64,000 nucleotides of DNA from Diaporthe sp. PMI_573 (taxonomy: Eukaryota > Ascomycota > Sordariomycetes > Diaporthales > Diaporthaceae), in assembly GCA_021399435.1 (NCBI GenBank), contig JAJTUP010000064.1, positions 248,001-312,000 on the forward strand, read 5' to 3'. Every line of letters starts with the position of its first letter. Position 1 is the stretch's first letter. The translations under genes and the position numbers were made by a program. The notes beneath the pieces are model-generated. The model was not told the DNA's origin. It ran no database searches and worked only from the letters and a program-made list of their open reading frames with translations. Below are positions 23,781 through 32,637 of the stretch, piece by piece.

Positions 23781-24122
23781 TCAATCTGGATATCCATTTA
23801 AGAGGCAGAGAGTTATATCGATATCGATATATATCAATATCGATATATCCAGATAGCAGAGTTGATATCGATATATCATATCCAAATACGCAGGTCTGTG
23901 GGTCTCCTGGACCAGCTCTGGATGCCTCCTCTTAGCATGGGCCACTGCATTCGACGGAATCGGGGCGGACCACCTGTCTGGGCAATGGAGACAGACATAG
24001 ACCCTAGTACCATGGCCTCTTCGGTTTAAGGCTGTAGAGCCTGTAGAATGAGGATATTCGGTCTTAAAGAGGGCATTGAAGTTCACACTGCCTTTCCCTC
24101 TTGACCCATAGGAGCTAGACAT
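23781..24122 (-). pseudogene. hAT-like BED-finger N-terminal fragment B
   Basis: Starting MSSSYGSRGKGSVNF at 24122, the frame contains a BED-type finger (VYVCLHCPDRW...NAVAHAKRRH), then runs directly into an ATATCGAT-rich repeat tract that encodes only low-complexity text. It is a second, different hAT N-terminus cut off just after the DNA-binding finger. With the repeat-rich flanks it may be a non-autonomous element. Confidence 0.6.
23815..23890. repeat. GATATCGATAT-rich palindromic repeats
   Basis: Repeated, self-complementary ATATCGATATCGATAT units flank hAT fragment B on its left side and resemble hAT subterminal repeats. Confidence 0.6.
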
Positions 24123-24338
24123 GATGGTAGCTGTTGAGAATCTGAGAATCTGAGAAGAATAAGAAGAATGAGAAGAAGAAAGAAAATAAGGACAGTTGGC
24201 CTCAGTCCTGGCAGAGTTTTCATGTTCTCGAGAGAGTGGTTACACCATCTCCATTCTGTACAACCTCCTCTCGGCCAATGAGAGCTAGGATCTTAGAGAA
24301 GAGTATCAACCTAGTATCAGTTGATACCAGCTTATTTT

Positions 24339-24377
24339 GATACTGATACTGATATGATATATATCAGTATCAGTATC
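24339..24377. repeat. 17-bp-arm inverted repeat of GATACTGATA units
   Basis: GATACTGATACTGATAT (24339-24355) and its exact reverse complement (24361-24377) are separated by five bases. More TATCAGTATC copies flank it. It sits at the right side of hAT fragment B, next to the Gypsy insertion point. Confidence 0.85.
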
Positions 24378-24417
24378 AAAGTATCAACTTTGTATCAGTA
24401 TCAGGTATCAATATTTA

Positions 24418-24628
24418 TGTGGCGGTTGTCACCACTAGACGGGCTGACACCACCACAAGGTGCTGGCAGGGGCTGGTCCCTGCCACAGGCACGGACCACG
24501 GTTATTAAACTTCTCCACGCGTCGCACATCGCGAGTTTCTTTCCTTCCTTCTTCTCTCCTTAAGCTTAGAATCTTCGTACGTAGTGCCAATACAACAGCT
24601 TCCATGCTGGATATTACTGGCCGTTACA
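24418..24628 (+). repeat. Gypsy 5' LTR (TG...CA, 211 bp)
   Basis: It starts TGTGGCGGTTGTC and ends CCGTTACA. It contains a TATTAAA box near 24,500. It is identical to the 3' LTR over the first ~160 bases and differs at five sites within the last ~50. Confidence 0.95.
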
Positions 24629-24630
24629 CT

Positions 24631-24641
24631 ATTCTAAGCTT
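24631..24641 (+). promoter_or_regulatory. Self-priming primer-binding site
   Basis: ATTCTAAGCTT, two bases after the 5' LTR, is the exact reverse complement of AAGCTTAGAAT inside the LTR (24562-24572). No tRNA-like TGG start is present after the LTR. This is the arrangement of Tf1/sushi-group elements, where the folded 5' end of the mRNA primes reverse transcription. Confidence 0.75.
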
Positions 24642-24794
24642 CAAACCCATCGCTGTCTAGCGATCCAGAAATAGGCAACCCTCGCTGCCCAGCGATCAAC
24701 AAATAAGGCCACCTCAATCAAACCCTATGTCGTGTGCAGGCGACAGGAAAGAAATTGCACGAATTGAACCGAGAGATCGAGCACGCATCAACTG

Positions 24795-26090
24795 ATGCCT
24801 ATTAAGAAGACATACCCGCCGGCAAGCCGCAGATCACACCGTCTCGCGCCCGAAGAGACACCTGTGTCAGAAGCCGAGAACGCCGAGAACGAGACCCTGC
24901 GGAGAATCGAAGAAGAGCAAAACATCGTGCCCAGCCGAGAAGAGAGGTCGACCGAGAACGAAGGAAGCATGTCGAACGCCGAGAACGCTGCGGCCGCACA
25001 GGCGGACAGGATACAGCAGCTTGAAGTCACGATCGCCCGCTTGGAAGCAACGATTCAAAGCAACCGACATGCCACACCAGCCGCTCCCCGGCCTGTAGCT
25101 GAAGACATTGAAGACCGTAGCCGACGGGAAATAACCCCCGCTGAGAGTGCCTTCGGGGGCACTGCTTTCAACCCGACCGGTCAGGCAGCGCTCCCTGCCT
25201 TTAAGCGATTCGGGACCATTGACAATGACAGAAACCCGAATTACAGCGATAAGGCCAAATCGCGCGGGAAGGAACCGCAAATTTTTGAAGGTGATGAGAA
25301 GGTCTTTGACCGCTGGGTTCGCAGCCTCGCCGCCAAGTTTGAAGAAGATGACGCTACATTTCGAAGCGAGAAGAGCCGGGTCAACTATATGATGGAGTTA
25401 GTTAAGGGCGGACCAGCCGAGGCACTAGAACCGAGGTACCTCTCGACAGAAAACCCGTTCTCTGGTGTCGCTGAGATGATTCAAGTCCTGGAAGCTGTTT
25501 ATCATGACCGTAACCAGTCCTCAGCTGCTCGCCTTGAGCTAAGCACGATGATGTTCGACCCAAATGGAGACTCCAACATCCATCGGTTCATCAGCAAGAT
25601 CAACAGTCTGGCACAGAAAGCCCATATTGCAAGCACGGATATGAAGCAGACCTTGTGGGAGCATATCCCAAAGTATCTTGACCATAGCCTCTTGGACCTC
25701 TGCCAGGACCCTAGTATCAGCTATGAGTCCTTTTGTACTCGTGTGTCCAATCGAGCGTACAGCCTTCAGGTCAGTCGTGGGGAGCGTCAAGCTAGTCAGA
25801 AGGACTACGGCCGCTGGGGCAACCAGAAGCCAGGCAAAGCATCCGTCGCCAGCCGCAAACAGACCCAGCCGATAAAGCCCACGACATCAGCAGCTGCCGG
25901 GCGTGGCCTGACTGAGGACGAGAAGAAAGCTCACTGGGATGCCGGCACTTGCTTCAACTGCGGAAAGACAGGCCATATATCTAGAGACTGCCCGGACAAG
26001 ACCAAAATCAGCGCCGTAGGGGCCAAGAACTACGTCGACAAAGATGACAGAGTCGAGATCCCTTCTGCAGAAGAGACGGGAAACGAGTGA
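24795..26090 (+). CDS. gag: Gypsy Gag, 431 aa
   Basis: Gag packages the element RNA into virus-like particles. The N-terminal third is charged and coiled-coil-like (QADRIQQLEVTIARLEATI). The central part carries the retrotransposon gag fold (PQIFEGDEKVFDRWVRSLA...FVHDRNQSSAARLELSTM-like order). A CCHC zinc knuckle, CFNCGKTGHISRDCPD, lies near residue 390-405. The frame ends at TGA 26088-26090, three bases past a slippery heptamer, and pol continues in the -1 frame. No lesions are visible. Confidence 0.95.
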   Translation: MPIKKTYPPASRRSHRLAPEETPVSEAENAENETLRRIEEEQNIVPSREERSTENEGSMSNAENAAAAQADRIQQLEVTIARLEATIQSNRHATPAAPRPVAEDIEDRSRREITPAESAFGGTAFNPTGQAALPAFKRFGTIDNDRNPNYSDKAKSRGKEPQIFEGDEKVFDRWVRSLAAKFEEDDATFRSEKSRVNYMMELVKGGPAEALEPRYLSTENPFSGVAEMIQVLEAVYHDRNQSSAARLELSTMMFDPNGDSNIHRFISKINSLAQKAHIASTDMKQTLWEHIPKYLDHSLLDLCQDPSISYESFCTRVSNRAYSLQVSRGERQASQKDYGRWGNQKPGKASVASRKQTQPIKPTTSAAAGRGLTEDEKKAHWDAGTCFNCGKTGHISRDCPDKTKISAVGAKNYVDKDDRVEIPSAEETGNE

Positions 26091-29000
26091 GACCATCGAA
26101 AGTCTCCCCGATGGTCTCCATGTTCACATTAGCTAGAGTTGGCAATAAGGGATCTTCGTCGTTCACTACCAAGGTCCAGATCCAGGTTGATGGCATCGGA
26201 TTCCCAACGACAGCTTTATGTGACACAGGAGCAGACGCCAGACTGCTAGTCAGCCCAGCAGTGGCAGCACGGGCACAGAAGAGTTTACGCGCACGCGTCT
26301 TTAGACTCGAAGAACCTGTCCAACTCCAGGACTTCCGGCGCCGACCAGCTGGAAAGATCACGATGAAAATGATCGCCTCTTTGGAGATCGATGGGCGTCG
26401 CTTCCCAGATGAGACTTTTTGGGTTACTGAGACGGGCTGCGACATCTTTATCGGACAGTACTGGTTAGCTGAGAAGAACGTACTGATGTGGCCCCGAGAG
26501 CGTCAACTCATATGGCCGGATGACATCCCAGCGGTAGCGAAGTTCGCACCAGCTATCGAATTATCGCCCCCTTGTAGACGAAGCGGTGATGTCGAACAAA
26601 AGAACCAAGAAGACTCAGACCGCCGAGACCAAATTGTTGACCGGCAACACAAGCAGTATCAGATCCTCCGTCGTGCAGGGAAGAGACCCGAGAACGCGAC
26701 GACGACCAATGACGTGATAGCGGAAATCACTGCCCAGCTAGATTCAGATCCTCGACGAGAGCGGTGGGCGAGGAGGGCGATGCCCACAGAACCAATACCC
26801 TTTGAGACGGGAGAATGTTCAAGACCTACGGTGAGCCTCTCAGCATTACAGGCATGGAGGACGAATAAAGGAGAACCTATCCTATTCCCGGAAGACGAGG
26901 ATCCAGAGCATATCAGGCTGGTACGAGAAAAGATACCGAAGCAGCTGGCCCACCTGGAAGGTTTCTTTTCCAAAAGGGCCGCCAATACCCTGCCACCTCA
27001 TAGACCAGGGCACGATGTGGTTCTCGAGATGGACAGACCGACAAAGGGGAGCCCGCCTAGGTATAGGACGCCGATACAACACCTACCCCTGGAGAAGCAG
27101 ACCATCGACAAGCTCCTCGAGATGGGCTTCATCGAGCCTTGTATGCAAGAGGATGCTGCCCCAGTTCTCTTCGTACCGAAACCACACTCGGCAGACAGGC
27201 GTTTCTGCATTGACTACCGCTGGAGGAATCGATTCCTCAAGGATATGAAAGTACCAGCACCAGACCTGAGCGGTACGTTGTTTAACTGCCGCGACGCCGA
27301 ACGCTTCACGATCCTAGATGTCATTCAGGCTTTTCACCGTATGAGACTGGCGGTTGGCAGTGAGTACCTAACCGCGTTCCGAACCAGACAAGGCACGTTC
27401 CAGTGGAAGGTACTCCCGTTTGGACTAAAGGTCGGGCCCGCCTGGTGGCAACGCTTCATCAATGCCCAGCTGAACGAACTGCTGGACTTGTTCGCCAGTG
27501 CCTATGCCGACGATGTCCTGATCTATTCGGGCCCTGAGGAGGAACACTGGGACCAGGTGGAAGAGGTAATCCACCGCCTCCATCGTGCCGACCTGCAAGG
27601 GGATATTAACAAGTCGCGCTTTAACGTCCAGAGGGCTGTCTACCTCGGCGTGATGATGGAAGCAGGGGTGGGGATCAGCATCGACCCGGCGAAGATCAAG
27701 GCGATCCAAAGTTGGAAGTGGGAGGACCTGACCAACAGAACCGCTATCCGCTCGTTCCTGGGTCTTTGCAATTTTATCCGCATGTTCTGCTACCATGCTA
27801 GTGACATCGCAGAACCTCTGAATCGCTTGCTGAAGAAAGACGCTCCTTTCGTCCTGGGTACCGAGCAGCAGCACGCCTTTGAGGACTTGAAGAGGTTAGC
27901 CTGTGAAGCCCCGGTGATGGCATTTTTCAGGCCTGACCGCCCCACAAAGGTCGAGACCGACGCATCCAGAAACGCCACAGGAGGTGTGATCTGGCAACAA
28001 CAAGAGGGTGGCGTCTGGAAACCAGTTGGTTACTTTTCCAAGACCATGACACCGGCAGAACGAGCCTACCCCATCCAAGATCGAGAGCTCCTCGCAGTGG
28101 TACAGACATTGGAACACTACTACCCAGAGCTCCTCGGGATGCAGTTCTTCGTCGTCACTGACCACCAGGCCCTTGTGTACTTTGCTAGCAAACGGATGCT
28201 ATCAACGAGACAGATCCGCTGGGCTGACTTCCTCTCCAACTTCGATATCACCTTTCAGTATCGCCCAGGCAAAGAAAACGTGGCGGCTGACGCCCTGTCC
28301 CGCAAGACAGCCGACCTGCCTACGGTGAAGGCAAGAGAACGGGAAGAACGGACGACAACGCTGGTCCCACCGGAGAAGCTTGACTTCCCTATCGCCGCAG
28401 TCGCAGAAGGGACCCCGGAAGCCCCAAAGGGAGCAGATCTAGTGGACCTTATTCGTGCGGAAAATCATCAACAAGCACTAGGTCTAAAGGATGGCCGCCT
28501 ATGGGTGCCGGAAAAGACGAGTGATGGGCACATTTTCTTACGTACCGCCTTAGTCCGCGAGGCACACGTGCCGCAGATCTTCGCGCACCAGGGACAGAAC
28601 AAGACTATTAAGGCTTTGGAACGAGAGTACTACTGGCCAGAAATGAAAAAGACGATCCGCCAGTACGTGAGGAACTGTTACGAATGCCATCGGAACAAAG
28701 CTACACACGACAAAACACCAGGCCTTCTCCACCCATTGCCTATCCCTCAGACTGTATGGGAGCACGTTGTGGTTGACGGAAAGGATATGCCGAAGGACCG
28801 GTACGGATATGACTATGTGTGGGTTTTTATCGACAAATTCAGCCGCATCATTGCAACCCTGCCCGGAAAGAAGTCTGATACCGCAGAGGATGTTGCTGCT
28901 CGTTACTATCGTTATCTGTACCGGATCTTGGGCGCGCCGGCAGTCTGGATAACCGATAACGCGGGACCCTTTGTGTCCAGGTTCCTCGCCAAATTGAACG

Positions 29001-29965
29001 AACTTACGGGCACGAAGCATCGACATGGTAGTGCTTACCACCCACAGACCCAAGGCGCCGTGGAGTTCACAAATCAGGAGCTTGACCAGCGACTACGGTT
29101 CTACGTGAACAAGTATCAGAACGACTGGAGCACACACCTGCCGGCACTAGACTTTGCTCATAATTCCTCGTGGCACTCGTCAATCAACATGGCACCGTTA
29201 AAGGTCGCCCTCGGTAAAGATGTCCGGAATCCCCTGTCCCTTGACCTTAGAACGGCAACAGCGTCGTCCAGACCAGAAGAACGCGCCCTGGAAATCCTGA
29301 GAGAAACCAAGACCGTACAGGACTCAGCTCGAACAGCAGCTCAGACAGCTCAAAACCGACAACAAACACAGGCGAATCAGAAACGACGCCCAGCAGACTT
29401 CTCTGTTGAAGACATGGTTTTCCTGAAGAAGAAGGGGTTTTCTACAACCGCCCCAACAACGCGTTTAGAATCCCAGCGGGTAGGCCCGTTCAAGATCAAA
29501 CAAGAACGGGGGTACAGTTATGTTCTTGACTTGCCCCCGTCGTACTCAATGACAAACCTGTTCCATGCCGACCGGTTGAGAAAGGCCCCGGATGACCCGC
29601 TACCGCAACAACACCAAACCCCACCGCCACCAGAGGACATTAACGGTGAGCCAGAGTATGAAGTCGACCACATAGAACGTTCACGGCTGCTTGGAAAGAC
29701 AAAGACGTTACAATATCAAGCCGCCTGGCGCGGCTGCGATCCGGATGATACTTGGTACCCAGCGAGAAACTTCAAGAATGTCCCCATTGCCTTGGAAAGC
29801 TTTCATCAACTCCACCCGGATGCCCCAGGACCGCCTAAACGACTACAGGAATGGATCAGAGCCGCTGCCAAGGACGAAGCCGATCCTGATCATGACGAAG
29901 ACAACGTAGCAGCGCACGGAGAGCTGGGGTCCAAGACCAAGACCAAGATCAAGCGTCACCTTTAA
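26048..29965 (+). CDS. pol: Gypsy Pol: protease, RT, RNase H, integrase, chromodomain
   Basis: The frame is open from 26048 with no ATG near its start, so it is probably made by -1 frameshifting from gag. Domains in order: aspartic protease (LCDTGADARLLV), RT with the YADD active site in SAYADDVLIYSG, RNase H (VETDASRNATGG), an HHCC integrase finger (HQGQNKT...CYECHRNK), the DDE core (VVVDGKD, WITDNAGPF, QTQGAVEFTNQ) and a C-terminal chromodomain (EYEVDHIERSRLL...DDTWYPARNF). The chromodomain usually tethers insertion to marked chromatin. About 1300 residues with no stop suggest recent activity. The 3' end lies 42 bases from the 3' LTR. Confidence 0.96.
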   Translation, partial: QSRDPFCRRDGKRVRPSKVSPMVSMFTLARVGNKGSSSFTTKVQIQVDGIGFPTTALCDTGADARLLVSPAVAARAQKSLRARVFRLEEPVQLQDFRRRPAGKITMKMIASLEIDGRRFPDETFWVTETGCDIFIGQYWLAEKNVLMWPRERQLIWPDDIPAVAKFAPAIELSPPCRRSGDVEQKNQEDSDRRDQIVDRQHKQYQILRRAGKRPENATTTNDVIAEITAQLDSDPRRERWARRAMPTEPIPFETGECSRPTVSLSALQAWRTNKGEPILFPEDEDPEHIRLVREKIPKQLAHLEGFFSKRAANTLPPHRPGHDVVLEMDRPTKGSPPRYRTPIQHLPLEKQTIDKLLEMGFIEPCMQEDAAPVLFVPKPHSADRRFCIDYRWRNRFLKDMKVPAPDLSGTLFNCRDAERFTILDVIQAFHRMRLAVGSEYLTAFRTRQGTFQWKVLPFGLKVGPAWWQRFINAQLNELLDLFASAYADDVLIYSGPEEEHWDQVEEVIHRLHRADLQGDINKSRFNVQRAVYLGVMMEAGVGISIDPAKIKAIQSWKWEDLTNRTAIRSFLGLCNFIRMFCYHASDIAEPLNRLLKKDAPFVLGTEQQHAFEDLKRLACEAPVMAFFRPDRPTKVETDASRNATGGVIWQQQEGGVWKPVGYFSKTMTPAERAYPIQDRELLAVVQTLEHYYPELLGMQFFVVTDHQALVYFASKRMLSTRQIRWADFLSNFDITFQYRPGKENVAADALSRKTADLPTVKAREREERTTTLVPPEKLDFPIAAVAEGTPEAPKGADLVDLIRAENHQQALGLKDGRLWVPEKTSDGHIFLRTALVREAHVPQIFAHQGQNKTIKALEREYYWPEMKKTIRQYVRNCYECHRNKATHDKTPGLLHPLPIPQTVWEHVVVDGKDMPKDRYGYDYVWVFIDKFSRIIATLPGKKSDTAEDVAARYYRYLYRILGAPAVWITDNAGPFVSRFLAKLNELTGTKHRHGSAYHPQTQGAVEFTNQELDQRLRFYVNKYQNDWSTHLPALDFAHNSSWHSSINMAPLKVALGKDVRNPLSLDLRTATASSRPEERALEILRETKTVQDSARTAAQTAQNRQQTQANQKRRPADFSVEDMVFLKKKGFSTTAPTTRLESQRVGPFKIKQERGYSYVLDLPPSYSMTNLFHADRLRKAPDDPLPQQHQTPPPPEDINGEPEYEVDHIERSRLLGKTKTLQYQAAWRGCDPDDTWYPARNFKNVPIALESFHQLHPDAPGPPKRLQEWIRAAAKDEADPDHDEDNVAAHGELGSKTKTKIKRHL
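26078..26118 (+). promoter_or_regulatory. -1 ribosomal frameshift signal (GGGAAAC plus hairpin)
   Basis: The heptamer G-GGA-AAC (26078-26084) is in the X-XXY-YYZ phase of gag. Four bases later a perfect 10-bp stem (GAGACCATCG at 26089-26098 with CGATGGTCTC at 26109-26118, 10-nt loop) follows. Slipping back one base enters pol exactly. The gag stop lies in the spacer and stem foot. Confidence 0.85.
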
Positions 29966-29989
29966 AAGCCCGCATGCCTCTGCCGTCCG

Positions 29990-30007
29990 CGCTTTGGAGG
30001 GGGGTAG
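29990..30007 (+). promoter_or_regulatory. Gypsy polypurine tract
   Basis: A TTTGGAGGGGGGTAG tract directly precedes the 3' LTR, as required for plus-strand priming. Confidence 0.8.
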
Positions 30008-30218
30008 TGTGGCGGTTGTCACCACTAGACGGGCTGACACCACCACAAGGTGCTGGCAGGGGCTGGTCCCTGCCACAGGCACGGACCACGGTTATTAAAC
30101 TTCTCCACGCGTCGCACATCGCGAGTTTCTTTCCTTCCTTCTTCTCTCCTTAAGCTTAGAATCTTCGTACATAGTGCCAATACAACAGCTTCCAAGCTGG
30201 ACATTGCTGGCCGTGACA
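30008..30218 (+). repeat. Gypsy 3' LTR (211 bp)
   Basis: Same length and TG...CA ends as the 5' LTR, with five substitutions, all in the last ~50 bp. The stretch 30219-30660 after it holds no supported gene. Confidence 0.95.
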
Positions 30219-30666
30219 GGCAGCCAGAATCCCGGATAAGGGATGCTGCGAGCTAGGGCCGCGCGGCTGTGTACGGAGGCCGATAGGAGGCACTGTTGCA
30301 AAACCCCCTGTCAGGTTTTCATTCAGTCCAAACCCGTCTATTCAAACAGAAGTGTCTCCACCTCGTAATAACCTCAATACTTAGGCATATGTAATAGAGC
30401 AAGTACTGCGGACTAGCACGCGACCTTCCACCACAACATCTCCTTGCGGTGGCTATGAGAGTGCTATACCGCTTTCCGTCCTCACCGCTTCCTGAAAGTC
30501 CATACGATGAACCTGGTAACCCACCTATCTATGTAAGTAGCTTAACGCGGGTGAAAGACATGAGTCAGGATGAATACGTATTGAGATTATTCATCTGAAA
30601 CGTGTTGTGCTAGATGTCAGGAGAAAAACATGACCTATTGAGTCTAGACTATCCACGACGGCACTA

Positions 30667-31918
30667 TTAGATATCCTGACAGGCTTCGCATTTACACTGG
30701 AGCGAATGCTCACACAGAAGCCTGGCCCTACATCGGCACCTGGCCCTCCATCGCCACTTGTCATTGCAATCCCCAGGGAATTTGCAATTTTTCCACCTCT
30801 TCAACTCCTTCGCGAGCCTTCTTCGGAGATGAGGGTCTACTTCACCTCCCATCCTCTCTTTTAGCCTCTCGGCATAGAACTTCCCAACTGTTGTTTGGGA
30901 TACTGACTTGCCTTTGAGGAGCTCTTGTAATAAAGTTACGGCCTTATTCCTTTCGGTGATCTCGTCATGTGTCGGCGTAATCCTTGGCAGTAAGCGGCTT
31001 TCAAAGACGTCCCGGACAAGCTCCAGTGCTGATGGGATTGGTGCTTTTCCGGAACGAAGTTCGGTGGTTTTCCCCTGAGGAGCAGAGGATGGCAACCCGC
31101 CGAGAAGCCCCTCCCAGGCTTGCACGATTCTGCCTCGCCCGCCGCCGACGTCGAGCTCCCCCTGGTATTTGTTGAACACGAGAATCCTGGGGCATTGTTC
31201 GGATTTGCCCAGGATGGCCTCAAGGAATCGCAGCTGGATATCCGGGGCCGCGAATTCGGCCTCTCCGGCAGCTAGGGTGGTAAGTCCTGAAGGTACACCA
31301 CCCCCGCCACGTAATCTTTAGAAGCGTGGCTATGTATCCAATCCATTCAGTAAGGTTTGATACTGGGAAAATCGAAGCCGATGGATGGACTTACAGGTTC
31401 CACAGAGAGTCCGCAATTCTTGCGAGGATGAGCCCATCAAAAGGCGGTTCCTCTTCGAAGCTTGGCATCTCGAGCAGATAAGCCGTTCGAGTATGAGCCG
31501 TTCGAGTGTGCCACTTCCAAGGCATACTCCTCTGTACGACTCTCGTTCTGGATCTTGGGCTCGAGAGTTGCGCAAGATCTTCTTTCCCCGTTATTGCGTT
31601 CGTAAACTGTAGATAGGTTTAGTTACGAGAGCTAACGGAAGCAATTCGTGCACTCACAGTGCTTTTACCGGCCTGGGTTTTGCCGACCAAGCTACCAAAA
31701 GAGTCAATCAGATTGTTCTATCCTTCCACAAAACATCACAGGAGGCTGGGGTTCACATTATGACGGGCTCAGGCGAATTCTTCATCGAAATGTTTCGCCC
31801 TACTTCGTTGACAATCTTGTTTTCCATTATGTTGGACTGCGGAATGGCAATCGTGGAGTCCTGGCCAGTAAAGCATTCATAGTATGTTTTGAACCTCAAC
31901 TTCGTCGATCAAGCTCAT
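30667..31918 (-). pseudogene. P-loop GTPase-like protein, multi-exon, one-base deletion
   Basis: From ATG at 31918 (MSLIDEVE), inferred introns restore continuous text: MENKIVNEVGRNIS, EPVIILVGKTQAGKST (a Walker A loop, across a GTGAAC...GGTAG intron near 31,703-31,768), then FTNAITGKEDLAQL and FDGLILARIADSLWNL after a second intron, then YVAGVVYLQ and, one base out of frame, LTTLAAGEAEF...RILVFNKYQGEL. The order resembles fungal Era/AIG1-like GTPases, with VFNKY near the usual nucleotide-specificity region. The C-terminus is Cys-rich (CEHSLQCKCEACQDI). The frame change in GGACTTACC (near 31,285) suggests loss of one base. The copy of repeat X ends 174 bp upstream of the start and reads toward it. 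Confidence 0.6.
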
Positions 31919-32091
31919 GGCTAAGCTGGAGACCCCGAATTGACGGAGAGGACGGAAAATGCCTCAGCTGCTGTGTCAACGCCACGAGCGGGGTCCAAAC
32001 GAATCACAGGATGCCACGCTCAGATTCCTTAGGCACCATTGGCAAAACTCCTAAGCCACTGGATAGAATACGGTTAGATGGCTCAAGTAAA

Positions 32092-32637
32092 TCCTTTACC
32101 TGCTATCACTGAACAGCGGCCACCCTTGGTTCTCTTCCGTAGCTGATCAAAAACCGTACTATGTGAGTCCTATTGGTCCTAATGACGACCAAATTCCTGC
32201 CACTAAGCCCGAAGAGGTTTAACTCATAGAGAAGAAATGCTGTTACACTTCCATGTCCAGTGATGGACCACGCCATTCTCAAGGACCCTTCCCTCCGGCC
32301 AGGATCTAGAAGGCTGCTTTTATAGTTCGCCTGCGAAAGGGTTCTGTTCTGTCCTTGGCTTTTTCACAGCGCCATAGCTACCACTAGTTTATATAGATAA
32401 TGACATTTCCAATTAGACGCTTAGGAGTACCGCTGCGGATAAATAGAAAAGAGCAAAAGGGTAATAGGCACGACTTAGATTTCTTCTGACAGGTGAGGGT
32501 ATTTCTCTGGAAGTGTTCTGTAAGTCGAGTATTGTACTATAAATGAATGCTTTTATTTTTGTCATTCTACCCTTGCAGTAACGCTTATTTTGACGGTTAG
32601 ATAGAAATACAAAGAATGCTCTGATTCAAGTCGTTTA
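32092..32637 (-). repeat. Repeat X, copy 1 (546 bp)
   Basis: Read on the minus strand it matches 62596-63141 with two mismatches in 546 bases. It contains a TATA-like CTATAAAAGC and a 56-codon open frame. It directly abuts the truncated 3' end of the Copia pol on one side and the GTPase-like gene upstream region on the other. The ends are not terminal inverted repeats and not TG/CA, so it does not look like a simple solo LTR. Confidence 0.95.

Larger units (their letters stand above)
24418..30218 (+). mobile_element. Complete Ty3/Gypsy chromovirus LTR retrotransposon, 5.8 kb
   Basis: Two 211-bp LTRs flank gag, a -1 frame pol and a polypurine tract. Pol order is protease, RT, RNase H, integrase and a C-terminal chromodomain, which defines a chromovirus. 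Both long frames are open, so it may be competent. The flanking pentanucleotides (ATTTA left, GGCAG right) do not match, so no target duplication is visible. Confidence 0.97.

Noticed and set aside
27425..29053. Minus-strand frames of 149 and 167 codons in Gypsy pol
   Set aside because: Antisense shadows of the RT and integrase coding sequence.
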